DNA of 64,000 nt from an uncultured Polaribacter sp. (GCF_947497695.1 NZ_CANMHM010000003.1:1-64000), one strand, 5' to 3'. Shown: positions 43,071 to 51,848, counted from the first letter of the stretch. Made by a program: numbers and translations. Notes: generated from the letters alone by a model not told the origin.

Positions 43071-43661
43071 TTATATCAATTTTGTTAATATTTCTTTAGT
43101 CAGGTTGTCTAATTGTTTTTGAGCATTTTTATCATTTTTAACTCCTTTAACTAAAACAGATCTTGTAAAAGCAACTAAATCACTTATATGTGTATTTGCT
43201 ATTTTTACATTGTATTCTTCCAATCCAATTAAGATATCTATGGTTAAAGTGGTGTTGGCTTTTATCATATTAAACACAACCAATGTATCTGCTGCTTTAT
43301 TTGCATCTTCTATAAGTTCTAAAGTTCCTTTTATAGCTAATAGATCTAAGATTCCTGCTTTAGTTGGTACAATAATTAAATCTGCTATTGCAATCAATTT
43401 TGGTAAGTGATTGGATAGGTAAGGAGGTGTGTCAATAAAGATAAAATCATAGTCTAATTTTTGAATATCATCTATATCACGTTTAAAAGGAATAATCTCA
43501 AAATCTGTAACTAATTCCTTTAACTGTGATAAACTTCCTTGTAAATCAAAATCTAAAACAGCCACTTTTGCGCTACTTGAAATATTTTGAGCAAGATTAA
43601 AAGTAAGTGTACTTTTACCAACGCCACCTTTTTGATGTGTTACGAGTATTATTTTTGACAT
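43071..43661 (-). CDS. parA: ParA family partition ATPase
   Basis: The 196-aa protein has the deviant Walker A motif KGGVGKST (11-18), DFDLQGSL and the DYDFIFIDTPP Walker B segment. Small ParA proteins help keep plasmids and excised elements. Its first 47 nt overlap the end of the relaxase gene in another frame, so the P-loop codons also encode the relaxase C-terminus. Confidence 0.9.
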   Translation of the reverse strand: MSKIILVTHQKGGVGKSTLTFNLAQNISSSAKVAVLDFDLQGSLSQLKELVTDFEIIPFKRDIDDIQKLDYDFIFIDTPPYLSNHLPKLIAIADLIIVPTKAGILDLLAIKGTLELIEDANKAADTLVVFNMIKANTTLTIDILIGLEEYNVKIANTHISDLVAFTRSVLVKGVKNDKNAQKQLDNLTKEILTKLI

Positions 43662-44535
43662 AATTTTGAGTATTTTCGATTGATTGTTCTTTTGTTTCTA
43701 TTTCTTTTAAAAGTGCTGATTTCTCTTTCGGAGAACCATTTTTTAAAATATATTGATTGATAAATTTCTCTCGTTCTTTTCGTTTATATTGAAAAAAATC
43801 GTCAAAACTTTTTTCATTCATGTTAATCCATTTCATTCTATCAAAACCAACATGATACGTGTTTCCTCCAATAGTTCTTGTTGTAGAACGCTCTTTGGTT
43901 GTAGGTGTTAATTTTAGTCTTTGATTTTTGTCTTTTCTACTGACAATTAAATGCACGTGAGAATTAATTCCTGGTTTTAAATTTCCTGCTTTATAAATAC
44001 CCTTTATAACTTCATCATCTGTTCCTTTAAACTTTCTAAAATGTTCAATCTTGGCAAAATAAACCAAGTCGTTTCCAGATTTTAATCCTTTGTTTTCTCT
44101 ATTAAAGTTCTTTGCATAATTTGTCATTATCAACTTTGTGTATTCCTTAATTTTGTCATTAAACAATTCATACTCTTTAATATTTAGTTCCCAGACATTT
44201 TTAACTTCTTTTTTGTCTGTGACCGATTGTATAATGTGCTTTAGTTCTTGTAGACTAAAACTGATTGTTGGTGCAAAATATTTAGCATCCTTTTTGCCTA
44301 ATTTCTTAATATTACTATCTATAGTAGAAATGACTTGGTTAGTACTAATGTTATTTTTTGAATGTGAAAAAAAGAATTGCTTTCTACTTTCAATTTCTCT
44401 TTTTTTATCAATTGAATTCGTCTTTTGTAAAAGCTTATCTAAATCATTGTTTTCTTTTTCTAGATACATAGCTAGATCACTACAACTAGAAGTATTTTTA
44501 GCGCCAAGTGTACTGTGTGGTTTACTAATTGGCAT
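43615..44535 (-). CDS. Relaxase / mobilization protein (DUF5712, BtgB/MobB-like)
   Basis: The 306-aa protein has an HUH-type metal motif SHVHLIV (His193, His195) and a candidate nucleophile Tyr140 in MTNYAKNFNRENKG. It resembles Bacteroidetes mobilization relaxases that nick oriT. Its ATG overlaps the stop of the BtgA-like gene by 1 nt (TAATG). The C-terminus is read from the start of parA. Confidence 0.82.
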   Translation of the reverse strand: MPISKPHSTLGAKNTSSCSDLAMYLEKENNDLDKLLQKTNSIDKKREIESRKQFFFSHSKNNISTNQVISTIDSNIKKLGKKDAKYFAPTISFSLQELKHIIQSVTDKKEVKNVWELNIKEYELFNDKIKEYTKLIMTNYAKNFNRENKGLKSGNDLVYFAKIEHFRKFKGTDDEVIKGIYKAGNLKPGINSHVHLIVSRKDKNQRLKLTPTTKERSTTRTIGGNTYHVGFDRMKWINMNEKSFDDFFQYKRKEREKFINQYILKNGSPKEKSALLKEIETKEQSIENTQNYVKNNTRNTSKRWRW

Positions 44536-45041
44536 TATTCAAAAAGAGATTTAAGAGTTCCTTTTATTCCTGACTTGTTTTTAGTATCTATTAATTGAGC
44601 TATTTCGATAAAAGCTTCTTGTTGTTTGTATATTTTTCTTTCAACTTTATTTAACTCTTCTTTAAGTTTACTTAGCTCTTTTGTAAAGCTTTTTGTTCTA
44701 TTACTATCAAAGTCATTTATTTTTATTACAGCATCTTTTACCCATTTTGATAGATTTAAAAATTGTTCTTTTTGTTCGCTTGAATACTGATAAACTTCAT
44801 TTCTTAATGGCTTTAAAATATCTCGTTCTTGTACTTTTAAAAACGATACAATTCGCTTATCTAAAACCTTTACCATAGCAGCAGGGTTTTCATTAATTGC
44901 TTCTATAGGGTTAATACCTGTTTTCTTAAAATAAAGAATCATAGATTCAATTAAATCACCATATTGTGATCCAAAAGTTTTAGAAATTTTCACCAATTCT
45001 TTATGATGAAATTCCTTTATTAAGATGCTTTTTTTCTTCAT
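44535..45041 (-). CDS. BfmA/BtgA family mobilization accessory protein
   Basis: The 168-aa protein starts with a short DNA-binding-type region (KKSILIKEFHHKELVKISKTFG), carries the segment SQYGDLIESMILYFKKTGINP seen in BtgA-type proteins, and ends in a coiled coil (about 115-155). Such proteins bind oriT with the relaxase. A candidate oriT lies just upstream. Confidence 0.82.
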   Translation of the reverse strand: MKKKSILIKEFHHKELVKISKTFGSQYGDLIESMILYFKKTGINPIEAINENPAAMVKVLDKRIVSFLKVQERDILKPLRNEVYQYSSEQKEQFLNLSKWVKDAVIKINDFDSNRTKSFTKELSKLKEELNKVERKIYKQQEAFIEIAQLIDTKNKSGIKGTLKSLFE

Positions 45042-45120
45042 ATTTATATTTTTTGTTACTGATAATCAGTGTGTTGATTGTTTTTTTATAATTCTATTAT
45101 AAAATGTTATATTCTTTGTT

Positions 45121-45230
45121 ATTGACCTAAAGTCAATAATATCAGTGTTTTAAACCCCGTAGGGCGAGTGGTAAATAGGGGTGAAGTGCAACATAACCCC
45201 TGTGCTACTCGCTTAATTTCTTAACACATT
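45121..45230. other. Candidate origin of transfer (oriT)
   Basis: The 240-nt gap upstream of the mobilization genes holds a small dyad, ATTGAC-CTAAA-GTCAAT (45121-45137), then a GC-rich imperfect hairpin: GCGAGT and AGGGGT on the left pair with ACCCCT and ACTCGC on the right (about 45164-45212). Position next to btgA/relaxase, dyad structure and base change fit an oriT. The nick site cannot be named. Confidence 0.6.
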
Positions 45231-45281
45231 TCAGTACGCAAATAAAATTGCTTATTAAGAATGAATTTCACCTCGAATATT

Positions 45282-45968
45282 TTATAACCTTCTGCTTTCT
45301 CCATCAAGTTTAATTTGATTAAACATTTGATAAAAACGATCGTAAACTCTTACACCGTACCTTTCTTTTATTTCTTCAAAGTTTAAGTTTGAAGTTATAA
45401 AAGTTCTTGTTCCTTTGCTTATAAATTCATTATACCTATGTTCTAAAATCCTTATAAAAATATCTTCTTTCCCATAGTTTGAAGCTTCTTTTTCAGACCC
45501 TAAATCATCAAATAAATATGTGCCTTTAGCATAGTATTTAATGATATAATCCTTTTTATTGCTTTCTGAAAGATTGAATTGTTGAATTACATTTTGAGTA
45601 GAAATCATTGGTACCCATAATTGTTTAATAGCATAAAGTTTTGATATATTCTGAATAATTTTAAAACTTGAAGTTTTGCCTGTACCATTATTTCCAAAAA
45701 CAAATAAGCCTTTATTTAAATCTCCATTATGTTCTGTTTCAAAAGTAGAATCTTGGGCAAAGTATTTACAAAAAGCGTTTAAAAATTGTTTATTATTATC
45801 ATCTACTTCGAAAGATCTTCTTTTAATAGCATAATGCTTTTTTGCCTCTTTATTGAAAAGTTCTTTTAATTGATTTGTCGTCATAAATTTTTCTTTTTTT
45901 TGCGCAACTTTTTTTCTTTTTCCCACAATCATATTTTGAAGAATTTTGTGCACAGATTTTATACTCAT
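45282..45968 (-). CDS. DnaC/IstB-like ATPase
   Basis: The 228-aa AAA+ protein has Walker A GNNGTGKTS, Walker B TYLFDDLGSE, a sensor RTFITSNLNFEEIKERYG and a final arginine pair (GESRR), as in DnaC helicase loaders. With the upstream HTH protein it probably supports replication of the excised element. Confidence 0.8.
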   Translation of the reverse strand: MSIKSVHKILQNMIVGKRKKVAQKKEKFMTTNQLKELFNKEAKKHYAIKRRSFEVDDNNKQFLNAFCKYFAQDSTFETEHNGDLNKGLFVFGNNGTGKTSSFKIIQNISKLYAIKQLWVPMISTQNVIQQFNLSESNKKDYIIKYYAKGTYLFDDLGSEKEASNYGKEDIFIRILEHRYNEFISKGTRTFITSNLNFEEIKERYGVRVYDRFYQMFNQIKLDGESRRL

Positions 45969-45992
45969 GATTTTCTTAAATTTTTTAATTTT

Positions 45993-46409
45993 TTAAATAA
46001 TTAAATTCTTTCTTTTTATATTTTCTTTCTTTGTATATTCTTTATTACTAAGTGTCTTGTTTTTTCCGTCACAGAAATTTACCGTGTCGGTGTTTTTCCG
46101 ACACGGTAAAATCATTACTGGTTCAGAATTTAATATGTATGTGTTTGAGGTAAATTTTCCAGATGTTCTTTTCTGTTTTTCTTTAATTATCCAACCAGAA
46201 ACAATCAATTCTTTTAAATATTTCCTTAAAGTGTCAATTGAGTAGTTTAAGGCATTGGAAAGCTGACGATTGTAGTAAACCCAATCATGAGGTTTAGAAC
46301 TCATGTAAATGAATAAAAATCGGGCTCTGTCAGTAATATTATTATCATTAATTAATTCATTAGGAGCTATCGTAAAATTCTTTCGTATGTTATTCCTAAC
46401 ATTATTCAT
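45993..46409 (-). CDS. Helix-turn-helix protein, replication-initiator-like
   Basis: The 138-aa protein has an N-terminal winged helix: FTIAPNELINDNNITDRARFLFIYMSSK region, then NRQLSNALNYSIDTLRKYLKEL as helix-turn-helix and a wing. This resembles the DNA-binding half of plasmid-type initiators and phage HTH proteins placed before DnaC-like loaders. It is 24 nt from the ATPase gene. Confidence 0.7.
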   Translation of the reverse strand: MNNVRNNIRKNFTIAPNELINDNNITDRARFLFIYMSSKPHDWVYYNRQLSNALNYSIDTLRKYLKELIVSGWIIKEKQKRTSGKFTSNTYILNSEPVMILPCRKNTDTVNFCDGKNKTLSNKEYTKKENIKRKNLII

Positions 46410-46536
46410 TTTTTTTGTTTTTGGAAATCTATTTTTGCGAATAGAGCTTTAAACCTACCTTTGTATTGTAGATTCGGTATTGATTAATACTGTTTTAAAG
46501 AAAAAGAAAATATTTAAAAACCTTAGAGCGGTCACT

Positions 46537-46824
46537 CTAAGATTTTCTGTTTTTAAGAGTATAGGAGAGTGCTTCAGATTCTATATCTTGTTTAGATTTT
46601 ACTTCATTTTGAAGCATCCAAGATTCTAGTTTTTCTCTGTCAAAGAAAATACTACCTCCATTAGGCTTGCTATGAGGAATTTCTTTTGCGCTAGTAAGTT
46701 TATATAAATAACTAGATTTGTATCCAGTAACTTCAGAAGCTTCTTCAAGAGTTAAAGCTTTTTTCTTAAAAAGTAGAAGTTTTTCTATTCGTTCAAGTCT
46801 ATTAATTAGTTCGGGTGATACCAT
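46537..46824 (-). CDS. Excisionase-type helix-turn-helix protein
   Basis: The 95-aa protein has the MerR/Xis-like fold: LTLEEASEVTGYKSSYLYKLTSA, then IPHSKPNGGSIFFDREKLESWM. Small proteins of this type in Bacteroidetes elements control excision or replication genes. It lies between the integrase and rep-mob genes. Confidence 0.8.
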   Translation of the reverse strand: MVSPELINRLERIEKLLLFKKKALTLEEASEVTGYKSSYLYKLTSAKEIPHSKPNGGSIFFDREKLESWMLQNEVKSKQDIESEALSYTLKNRKS

Positions 46825-46965
46825 TTTTTCCTTAGATTTAAATTAGAGTTAATTTTAATAACGGTTTTTAGATTCCGTTTTCTAAGGTCAAAGAAACGAG
46901 TAAGAGAAAGGGCTGTTTTAAATAATGATAAAATGATTGTAAATCATTTTTAAACTTTCTTTAAA

Positions 46966-48051
46966 TTAAGGGGTTTTAGAGGAGTAAAAATGATTAACAA
47001 ATTGTTGCGTTGTTTTTCTATTTTTGTTTCGTTTTTCAATTAAACTGATAAAGTTGTTTTCTTTTTGATTCCAATTATCAGAATATTGATTTTTATGTTT
47101 TGGAAAGTTATCTGGTTTAAATAAATTATTACTACTGTAAGATTTAATTTTAATTGTGTTTATGAATTTTTTAACCTTTATTATATCATAAATTTTTTCG
47201 TTAATTAAAAAAAGTAACAAAAAATTAAACTCTTTATTTGGTGTGTTGCAAATTAATTCTGAATTTTTAAGACTTTCTGTATTTAGATCAATTATTTTAT
47301 ATATTTCTTCATCAGAATTATTAAACCAATTTTTAAATAAGTTAAATAAATGATTTCTTTGTTTGGTATTTAGTTTTTTATGCTTTAGGTCAGAGCATTT
47401 AATAATTCGACCTAATTCCTTTTTTAATTTAGTTTGATTTAAATCTATTTTTGAGCTCGTAATTTGGATGTTATCGTTAAATACTTTCGATATTTCTTTT
47501 GAATTTATTAATTCTATCTTTTTTGAATATATATTTAATTGAGAATCTAAAATTGCCATAAATTGAATAAATACTTTCTTGTACGAGAAAACATCCCTAA
47601 TCCATGTATTGTTTTTTAATTCCTCTATTATTTCAACAAAAGTTTCAAAGCTTAAATCACTAACTATTTGATTTTTAAATTCTAAATTATCTAGTTTTTT
47701 GAATTTTAGATATTTTTTTTTATTAAAAGAAATATCTCTATCCTTTATAGCTTTAATAATTGTTCTATAAAAAATTTCTTTTTCTCCTTCTGGCAACCAT
47801 TTGAAAACTCTTTTTGAGCAGTTAATATACTTAACATAATGGAAGTTTTTATAAAGACTTCTTTTATTAAAACTAATAACTATGAAAAGTATTATAGACA
47901 TTATGACAACAAGTAAGTTAATTATAAAATAATTATTTAAGATAAATAAAAGTGTAGAGATTAAAAAAGGAGTAAACCTTAAACAATTAAACGCTGTTTT
48001 TTTATTTCTAAGCCAGGTATAATGCAGTAAATATCCAATTACACTTCTCAT
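46966..48051 (-). CDS. Hypothetical membrane protein of the island
   Basis: The 361-aa protein has two hydrophobic helices near the N-terminus (about 26-40 and 42-61) followed by a large Lys/Asn-rich soluble part, probably cytoplasmic and helical. The gene is even richer in AT than its neighbours. It starts 2 nt after the integrase stop, so it is probably co-transcribed. No family recognised. Confidence 0.6.
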   Translation of the reverse strand: MRSVIGYLLHYTWLRNKKTAFNCLRFTPFLISTLLFILNNYFIINLLVVIMSIILFIVISFNKRSLYKNFHYVKYINCSKRVFKWLPEGEKEIFYRTIIKAIKDRDISFNKKKYLKFKKLDNLEFKNQIVSDLSFETFVEIIEELKNNTWIRDVFSYKKVFIQFMAILDSQLNIYSKKIELINSKEISKVFNDNIQITSSKIDLNQTKLKKELGRIIKCSDLKHKKLNTKQRNHLFNLFKNWFNNSDEEIYKIIDLNTESLKNSELICNTPNKEFNFLLLFLINEKIYDIIKVKKFINTIKIKSYSSNNLFKPDNFPKHKNQYSDNWNQKENNFISLIEKRNKNRKTTQQFVNHFYSSKTP

Positions 48052-48053
48052 AA

Positions 48054-49202
48054 TTATAAAATATTTAATTCAGGGATTAAGGTTGCAGCTTCTTTCATTT
48101 TTTTATCAATGATCTTGGCGTAAATTTCTGTGGTACGTATTTCCTTGTGCCCCAGTCTTTTAGATACTGTGTAGATGTCTGCTCCATTCTCTAAAAGCAA
48201 TACAGCATTTGTGTGACGGGCAGAATGAAAAGTTATATGCTTTGTAATTCCAGCAAACATGCACCAACGTAAAAGAATCAAATTCATTTGTGCGCTGTAA
48301 TGTAGATTGACAAAAACTCTGTCGTTTTCATCTTTTCTTTCCCCTAATAATTCTCTGGCTTGTTTAGATAGATATAAATATTCAACTCCATTAGTTTTCT
48401 TTTGAGAAAAAACTAATCGATGAATGTCTTTTCCGTCTTCATCTTTTCCTTCGTCTCTAATTTCACTCCATATCATTTTATTTATATCAGACCAACGAAT
48501 TCCACTTAAACAACTGAATATAAAAGCGGATTTTAATACAGGAATTTTACATTCAGTTTTTGATAGCGCTTGTAGCTCATCAATAGATAAATATTCTCTA
48601 TGAGTTTCACCCATAGGAATACTTTTAACTTTACTTACAATATTCTCATTGAGGTATCCTTCTTCAAAAGCTGCATTTAAACAAGCTTTAAATTTATTGT
48701 AATATGTATGTTTTGTATTTTGGGCTAGGGGAGAACCTGATTTAGCAACCGCTTTTGTATGTAGGAATTTTTGAAAATTCTTAACAAAGTCAATATTTAC
48801 GTCTTCAAAAGTTGTGTTTATAGAACAGAATTTTTCAATGTGTTTTTCAGCAGCTTCCCAGTTATCGTAATTTTTTTCAGATTGATAGCGTTCTTCTTTT
48901 TTCAATTTATAAAATTGAAGAAAACTATGTTTACTTTTATTTCCATTCTGAATTTTATATTTACCCTGGTGGTAATCAGCTTGTCTTATTGAAAGTATTT
49001 TTTCAGCTAGTTCAAGAGTTTCTTTGTTACTGTCTTTTTCCTTTTTTGATTTAGGGTCAATTATCAAATATTTTTTTAAATATTCAAATTCTCGATTGTG
49101 TTTAGATTTTCCATTATTGTCAACAATAGTACCTTTATAATATTCTATAAATAAACTATATTTACCTGTGTTGAGTTTTTTCTTTTTTAAAGTAATTTTC
49201 AT
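48054..49202 (-). CDS. Tyrosine recombinase (site-specific integrase)
   Basis: The 382-aa protein has an Arm-type DNA-binding N-terminus, a SAM-like core-binding domain (about 90-190) and a catalytic domain with the full set: Arg236 (SGIRWSDI), His326 and Arg329 (HSARH), His352 (LGHKEI) and nucleophile Tyr361. It lies 169 nt from the attachment repeat in mnmE and is the probable enzyme for integration and excision. Confidence 0.95.
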   Translation of the reverse strand: MKITLKKKKLNTGKYSLFIEYYKGTIVDNNGKSKHNREFEYLKKYLIIDPKSKKEKDSNKETLELAEKILSIRQADYHQGKYKIQNGNKSKHSFLQFYKLKKEERYQSEKNYDNWEAAEKHIEKFCSINTTFEDVNIDFVKNFQKFLHTKAVAKSGSPLAQNTKHTYYNKFKACLNAAFEEGYLNENIVSKVKSIPMGETHREYLSIDELQALSKTECKIPVLKSAFIFSCLSGIRWSDINKMIWSEIRDEGKDEDGKDIHRLVFSQKKTNGVEYLYLSKQARELLGERKDENDRVFVNLHYSAQMNLILLRWCMFAGITKHITFHSARHTNAVLLLENGADIYTVSKRLGHKEIRTTEIYAKIIDKKMKEAATLIPELNIL

Positions 49203-49371
49203 TAAAGGTGGATTTTATTACACCTCTGTAAAAAATTAAGTTTTGAGGTGGATTCTGGCATCCAGAAATCTCCTATAAAAGTAAAGTAAAAGAAAATAAC
49301 TTCAAAAGGTTTTGTTATAAAATATTGATTTTAAGTACTTTGTTTTACTTTAGTTTCCTTTGTTTGACTTA

Positions 49372-49388
49372 TTTACTTCCCAATACAA
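49372..49388. repeat. Right attachment site (attR) within the 3' end of mnmE
   Basis: TTTACTTCCCAATACAA, read on the minus strand, gives the last codons for C-I-G-K, the TAA stop and one more base of mnmE. It is identical to 22017-22033. Confidence 0.9.
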
Positions 49389-50767
49389 AAGTTCCCAAAA
49401 ATATGCCCAAGTATATCTTTGTCCACATCATAATCTCCTGTAATTGCACCTAAATGGCGCAAACATTCACGAATATCAATAGAAAATAAATCTGTAGAAA
49501 TTTCTAAATCGATCCCTTCTTTAACAGAAGAAATGGCTTGTAGTGCATTGTTTAAAGCCTCAAAATGACGTGAATTGGTTACAATAGTTTCATTATTGCT
49601 TAGAGCACCAATATTTACTAAAGAGGTTAACTCGTTTTTAAGCGCTTCAATACCTGTTTTGTTTTTTGCAGAAAGTAGAATTAAATTTTCAATTTCCGAT
49701 TGTAAAATAGAGGTATCATGGCAAGATAAAGTATCAATTTTATTCGCAATAACTAACAAACGTTTGTTTGGAAAACGTGTTTTAATAGTTTCTATTTCAG
49801 CTAAAAATTCTTCACTAGCATAAATGTACTTATTAGCATCTATCAAGAAAATGATCAACTGTGCATTTTCTGCTTTTTCATAGGCTTTTTTAATACCAAT
49901 ACTTTCAACAATATCTTTGGTTTCCCTAATTCCTGCAGTGTCTATAAATCTAAAGGCAACACCATCAATAATCATTTCATCTTCAATAGCATCTCTAGTA
50001 GTACCTGCAATATCAGAAACAATGGCTTTTTCTTCATTTAACAACGTGTTTAATAAAGTAGATTTCCCCACATTTGGTTCTCCAATAATGGCAACAGGAA
50101 TTCCGTTTTTCATCGCATTTCCAAAAGAAAAAGAGTCAATTAAACGTTTTAAAACAAATGTAATTTTTGCCACTAATTCCTTAAATTTTGTTCTATCTGC
50201 AAATTCTACATCTTCCCCAGAAAAATCTAATTCCAGTTCAATTAAAGCAGCAAAATCTAATAATTGTGTACGCAATTCTTTCAATTCGTTTGTAATTCCA
50301 CCACGCATTTGCTGTATTGCCATTTGATGACTTGCAGCAGAATTAGATGCAATAACATCTGCTACAGCTTCTGCTTGAGATAAATCCATCTTTCCGTTTA
50401 AAAAAGCACGCATTGTAAACTCTCCATTATCTGCCATTCTGCAACCATTTTGTAAAAATAATTGGATTATTTCTTGCTGAATAAAGCTAGAACCATGGCA
50501 AGAAATTTCTACCACATTTTCTCCTGTATAAGAATTAGGGTTTTTAAAAACGGATACTAGAACTTCATCTATAATTGTGTTTTTATCAACAATATGCCCT
50601 AAATGAATGGTATGTGTTTTTTGGTTTTTTAAAGATTTCCCTTTCTTAATAGATTTAAAAAAATCATCAACAATGGCAATAGCATTTTCTCCAGAAAGTC
50701 TAATTACAGCAATTGCACCAATGCCTGCAGGGGTTGCCAATGCAATAATAGTATCGTTATTCATCAT
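49373..50767 (-). CDS. mnmE: tRNA modification GTPase MnmE
   Basis: The 464-aa protein has the N-terminal formyl-THF-binding-like domain, helical domain and inserted G domain with GEPNVGKST, DIAGTTRD, DTAGIRE and NKID motifs, and the conserved C-terminal FCIGK. With MnmG it modifies U34 of some tRNAs. The gene is intact although the island sits at its 3' end, because the attachment core restores the last codons. The second codon is also ATG (50764) and may be the true start. Confidence 0.96.
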   Translation of the reverse strand: MMNNDTIIALATPAGIGAIAVIRLSGENAIAIVDDFFKSIKKGKSLKNQKTHTIHLGHIVDKNTIIDEVLVSVFKNPNSYTGENVVEISCHGSSFIQQEIIQLFLQNGCRMADNGEFTMRAFLNGKMDLSQAEAVADVIASNSAASHQMAIQQMRGGITNELKELRTQLLDFAALIELELDFSGEDVEFADRTKFKELVAKITFVLKRLIDSFSFGNAMKNGIPVAIIGEPNVGKSTLLNTLLNEEKAIVSDIAGTTRDAIEDEMIIDGVAFRFIDTAGIRETKDIVESIGIKKAYEKAENAQLIIFLIDANKYIYASEEFLAEIETIKTRFPNKRLLVIANKIDTLSCHDTSILQSEIENLILLSAKNKTGIEALKNELTSLVNIGALSNNETIVTNSRHFEALNNALQAISSVKEGIDLEISTDLFSIDIRECLRHLGAITGDYDVDKDILGHIFGNFCIGK

Positions 50768-50771
50768 ATTG

Positions 50772-50779
50772 CAAATATA
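50772..50779 (-). promoter_or_regulatory. Promoter -7 box abutting mnmE start
   Basis: TATATTTG on the minus strand matches TAnnTTTG exactly and ends 4 nt before the ATG at 50767, so transcription would begin at or near the start codon (leaderless or nearly so). Confidence 0.5.
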
Positions 50780-50825
50780 CGTAGCTTAATTAAGTTGAAA
50801 TAGTAAAAAGATGTAACAAAATAAG

Positions 50826-50833
50826 TAAATTTG
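50826..50833 (+). promoter_or_regulatory. Promoter -7 box for DUF4870 gene
   Basis: TAAATTTG matches TAnnTTTG, 33 nt before the start codon. A well-placed TTG element is not evident. Confidence 0.4.
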
Positions 50834-50866
50834 TATCGTATAATTAATAACTAAGTAAAAAAAGCA

Positions 50867-51208
50867 ATGATGAAAGAAGATAAACAACTACTTGTATTAA
50901 CACATTTAAGTCAATTATTAGATTTAGTAACAGGTTTTGGAGGCATCATTGTACCATTAATATTATGGCTTACAAAAAAGGATGAAATTAGAGGAATGGA
51001 TTTTCACGGAAAAGCAATTTTAAACTTTAAAATTTCTATGTTTATCTATTTATTAATCTGCTTGCCGTTAATTCTCCTTCTAGGATTAGGTTTTGTAGGA
51101 ATGATTGTAATTGGCTTAATCAGTATCATTTACCCAATTATAAATGCCATGAGAGTTAGCAATCATCAAGAACCTAGTTATCCTTTAAGTATTCAATTTT
51201 TAAAGTAA
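50867..51208 (+). CDS. DUF4870 domain membrane protein
   Basis: The 113-aa protein has the DUF4870 pattern: an amphipathic start (LLVLTHLSQLLDLVTGFGGIIVPLILWLTKK), the motif FHGKAILNFKISM and two further helices (about 60-100). It is a small inner-membrane protein of unknown function. Two adjacent ATGs (50867, 50870) are possible starts. Confidence 0.88.
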   Translation: MMKEDKQLLVLTHLSQLLDLVTGFGGIIVPLILWLTKKDEIRGMDFHGKAILNFKISMFIYLLICLPLILLLGLGFVGMIVIGLISIIYPIINAMRVSNHQEPSYPLSIQFLK

Positions 51209-51218
51209 ATAACAATTT

Positions 51219-51309
51219 GGGCGTTACCAAGCAAAAAAGCTTGGTCAGGCTTTCCACTATATCTTTTTGCTTAAAAAAGCAAAAAGTATGCCGTTTCAAT
51301 CCTTAACGC
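51219..51309. repeat. Structured intergenic repeat (three-way junction)
   Basis: Outer arms GCGTTA (51221-51226) and TAACGC (51304-51309) enclose two perfect hairpins: ACCAAGC/GCTTGGT (51226-51245) and CTTTTTGCTT/AAGCAAAAAG (51263-51286). The form GGGCGTTACC...GGTC.GGCTTTCC...CCTTAACGCG is one I recognise as widespread between Flavobacteria genes. Function unknown. Confidence 0.7.
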
Positions 51310-51368
51310 GAGCTTAGTTATTAATATCTCATTTTTTAATGTAGCACAACTTCCTTAAAAAAAACAGA

Positions 51369-51848
51369 CTATTTTCGAACAAAAATGTTTGTATAATACC
51401 AAACGTTGCTAGAGTTTTGCTTGGCAGTAAGATGAAAATGCGTAAAATTTCCTTCTATATTTTTTCTATGTCCATCACTTCCAATCCATCCATCAACTAA
51501 AGCTTTAGCAGTTGTATATCCATTTGCTACATTTTCTGCAACTGCTTTAGCATTTGCATTCGTTTTTAAATAGCTAGATCTATCACTAAAAAGATCATGA
51601 GAAATTTTATTTTTTTCAATCATATAATCTGTATGAATGTCCGTTTGTGTTTTTATAGCATCTAATTTTTCAAGTACTGCTAAATTTTTCTCTGTTCTGT
51701 AGTCGTTTATCAACTGTAAAATTTCATTTTCTATGGGTAAGTTTGTTATAGAGCTTTCATTCTCCTCTTCCATAGAATCAGTAGAATTACAAGAAATTGT
51801 AGCCGCAAAAAGGAAAAATAAAATAGTATGTTTTAATAAGTGTCTCAT
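51369..51848 (-). CDS. CAP (SCP/PR1) domain lipoprotein
   Basis: The 159-aa product has a lipoprotein signal with lipobox ATISC (Cys20) and a CAP domain: INDYRTEKNL, then THTDY-like IHTDYMIEKNKISHD with the conserved His, then AENVANGYTTAKALVDGWIGSDGHRKNI. CAP proteins are secreted with varied roles. It probably sits in the outer membrane or periplasm. Substrate unknown. Confidence 0.88.
   Translation of the reverse strand: MRHLLKHTILFFLFAATISCNSTDSMEEENESSITNLPIENEILQLINDYRTEKNLAVLEKLDAIKTQTDIHTDYMIEKNKISHDLFSDRSSYLKTNANAKAVAENVANGYTTAKALVDGWIGSDGHRKNIEGNFTHFHLTAKQNSSNVWYYTNIFVRK

Larger units (their letters stand above)
22017..49388. mobile_element. Integrative mobilizable defence island inserted at the 3' end of mnmE
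   Basis: The element is bounded by 17-bp direct repeats and carries a tyrosine recombinase at the mnmE end, relaxase, BtgA-like protein, ParA, DnaC-like ATPase, HTH proteins and a candidate oriT. No type IV secretion genes are seen, so it would need a helper for transfer. The cargo is type I restriction, a membrane nuclease-WYL protein, Zorya type I, McrBC and a possible toxin pair. All genes of the island are on the minus strand. Its ends reproduce the mnmE terminus, so MnmE stays complete. Confidence 0.88.

Noticed and set aside
49203-49371. tRNA gene as integration target
   Set aside because: No cloverleaf in this gap or beside the left site; the repeat matches the mnmE coding end instead.
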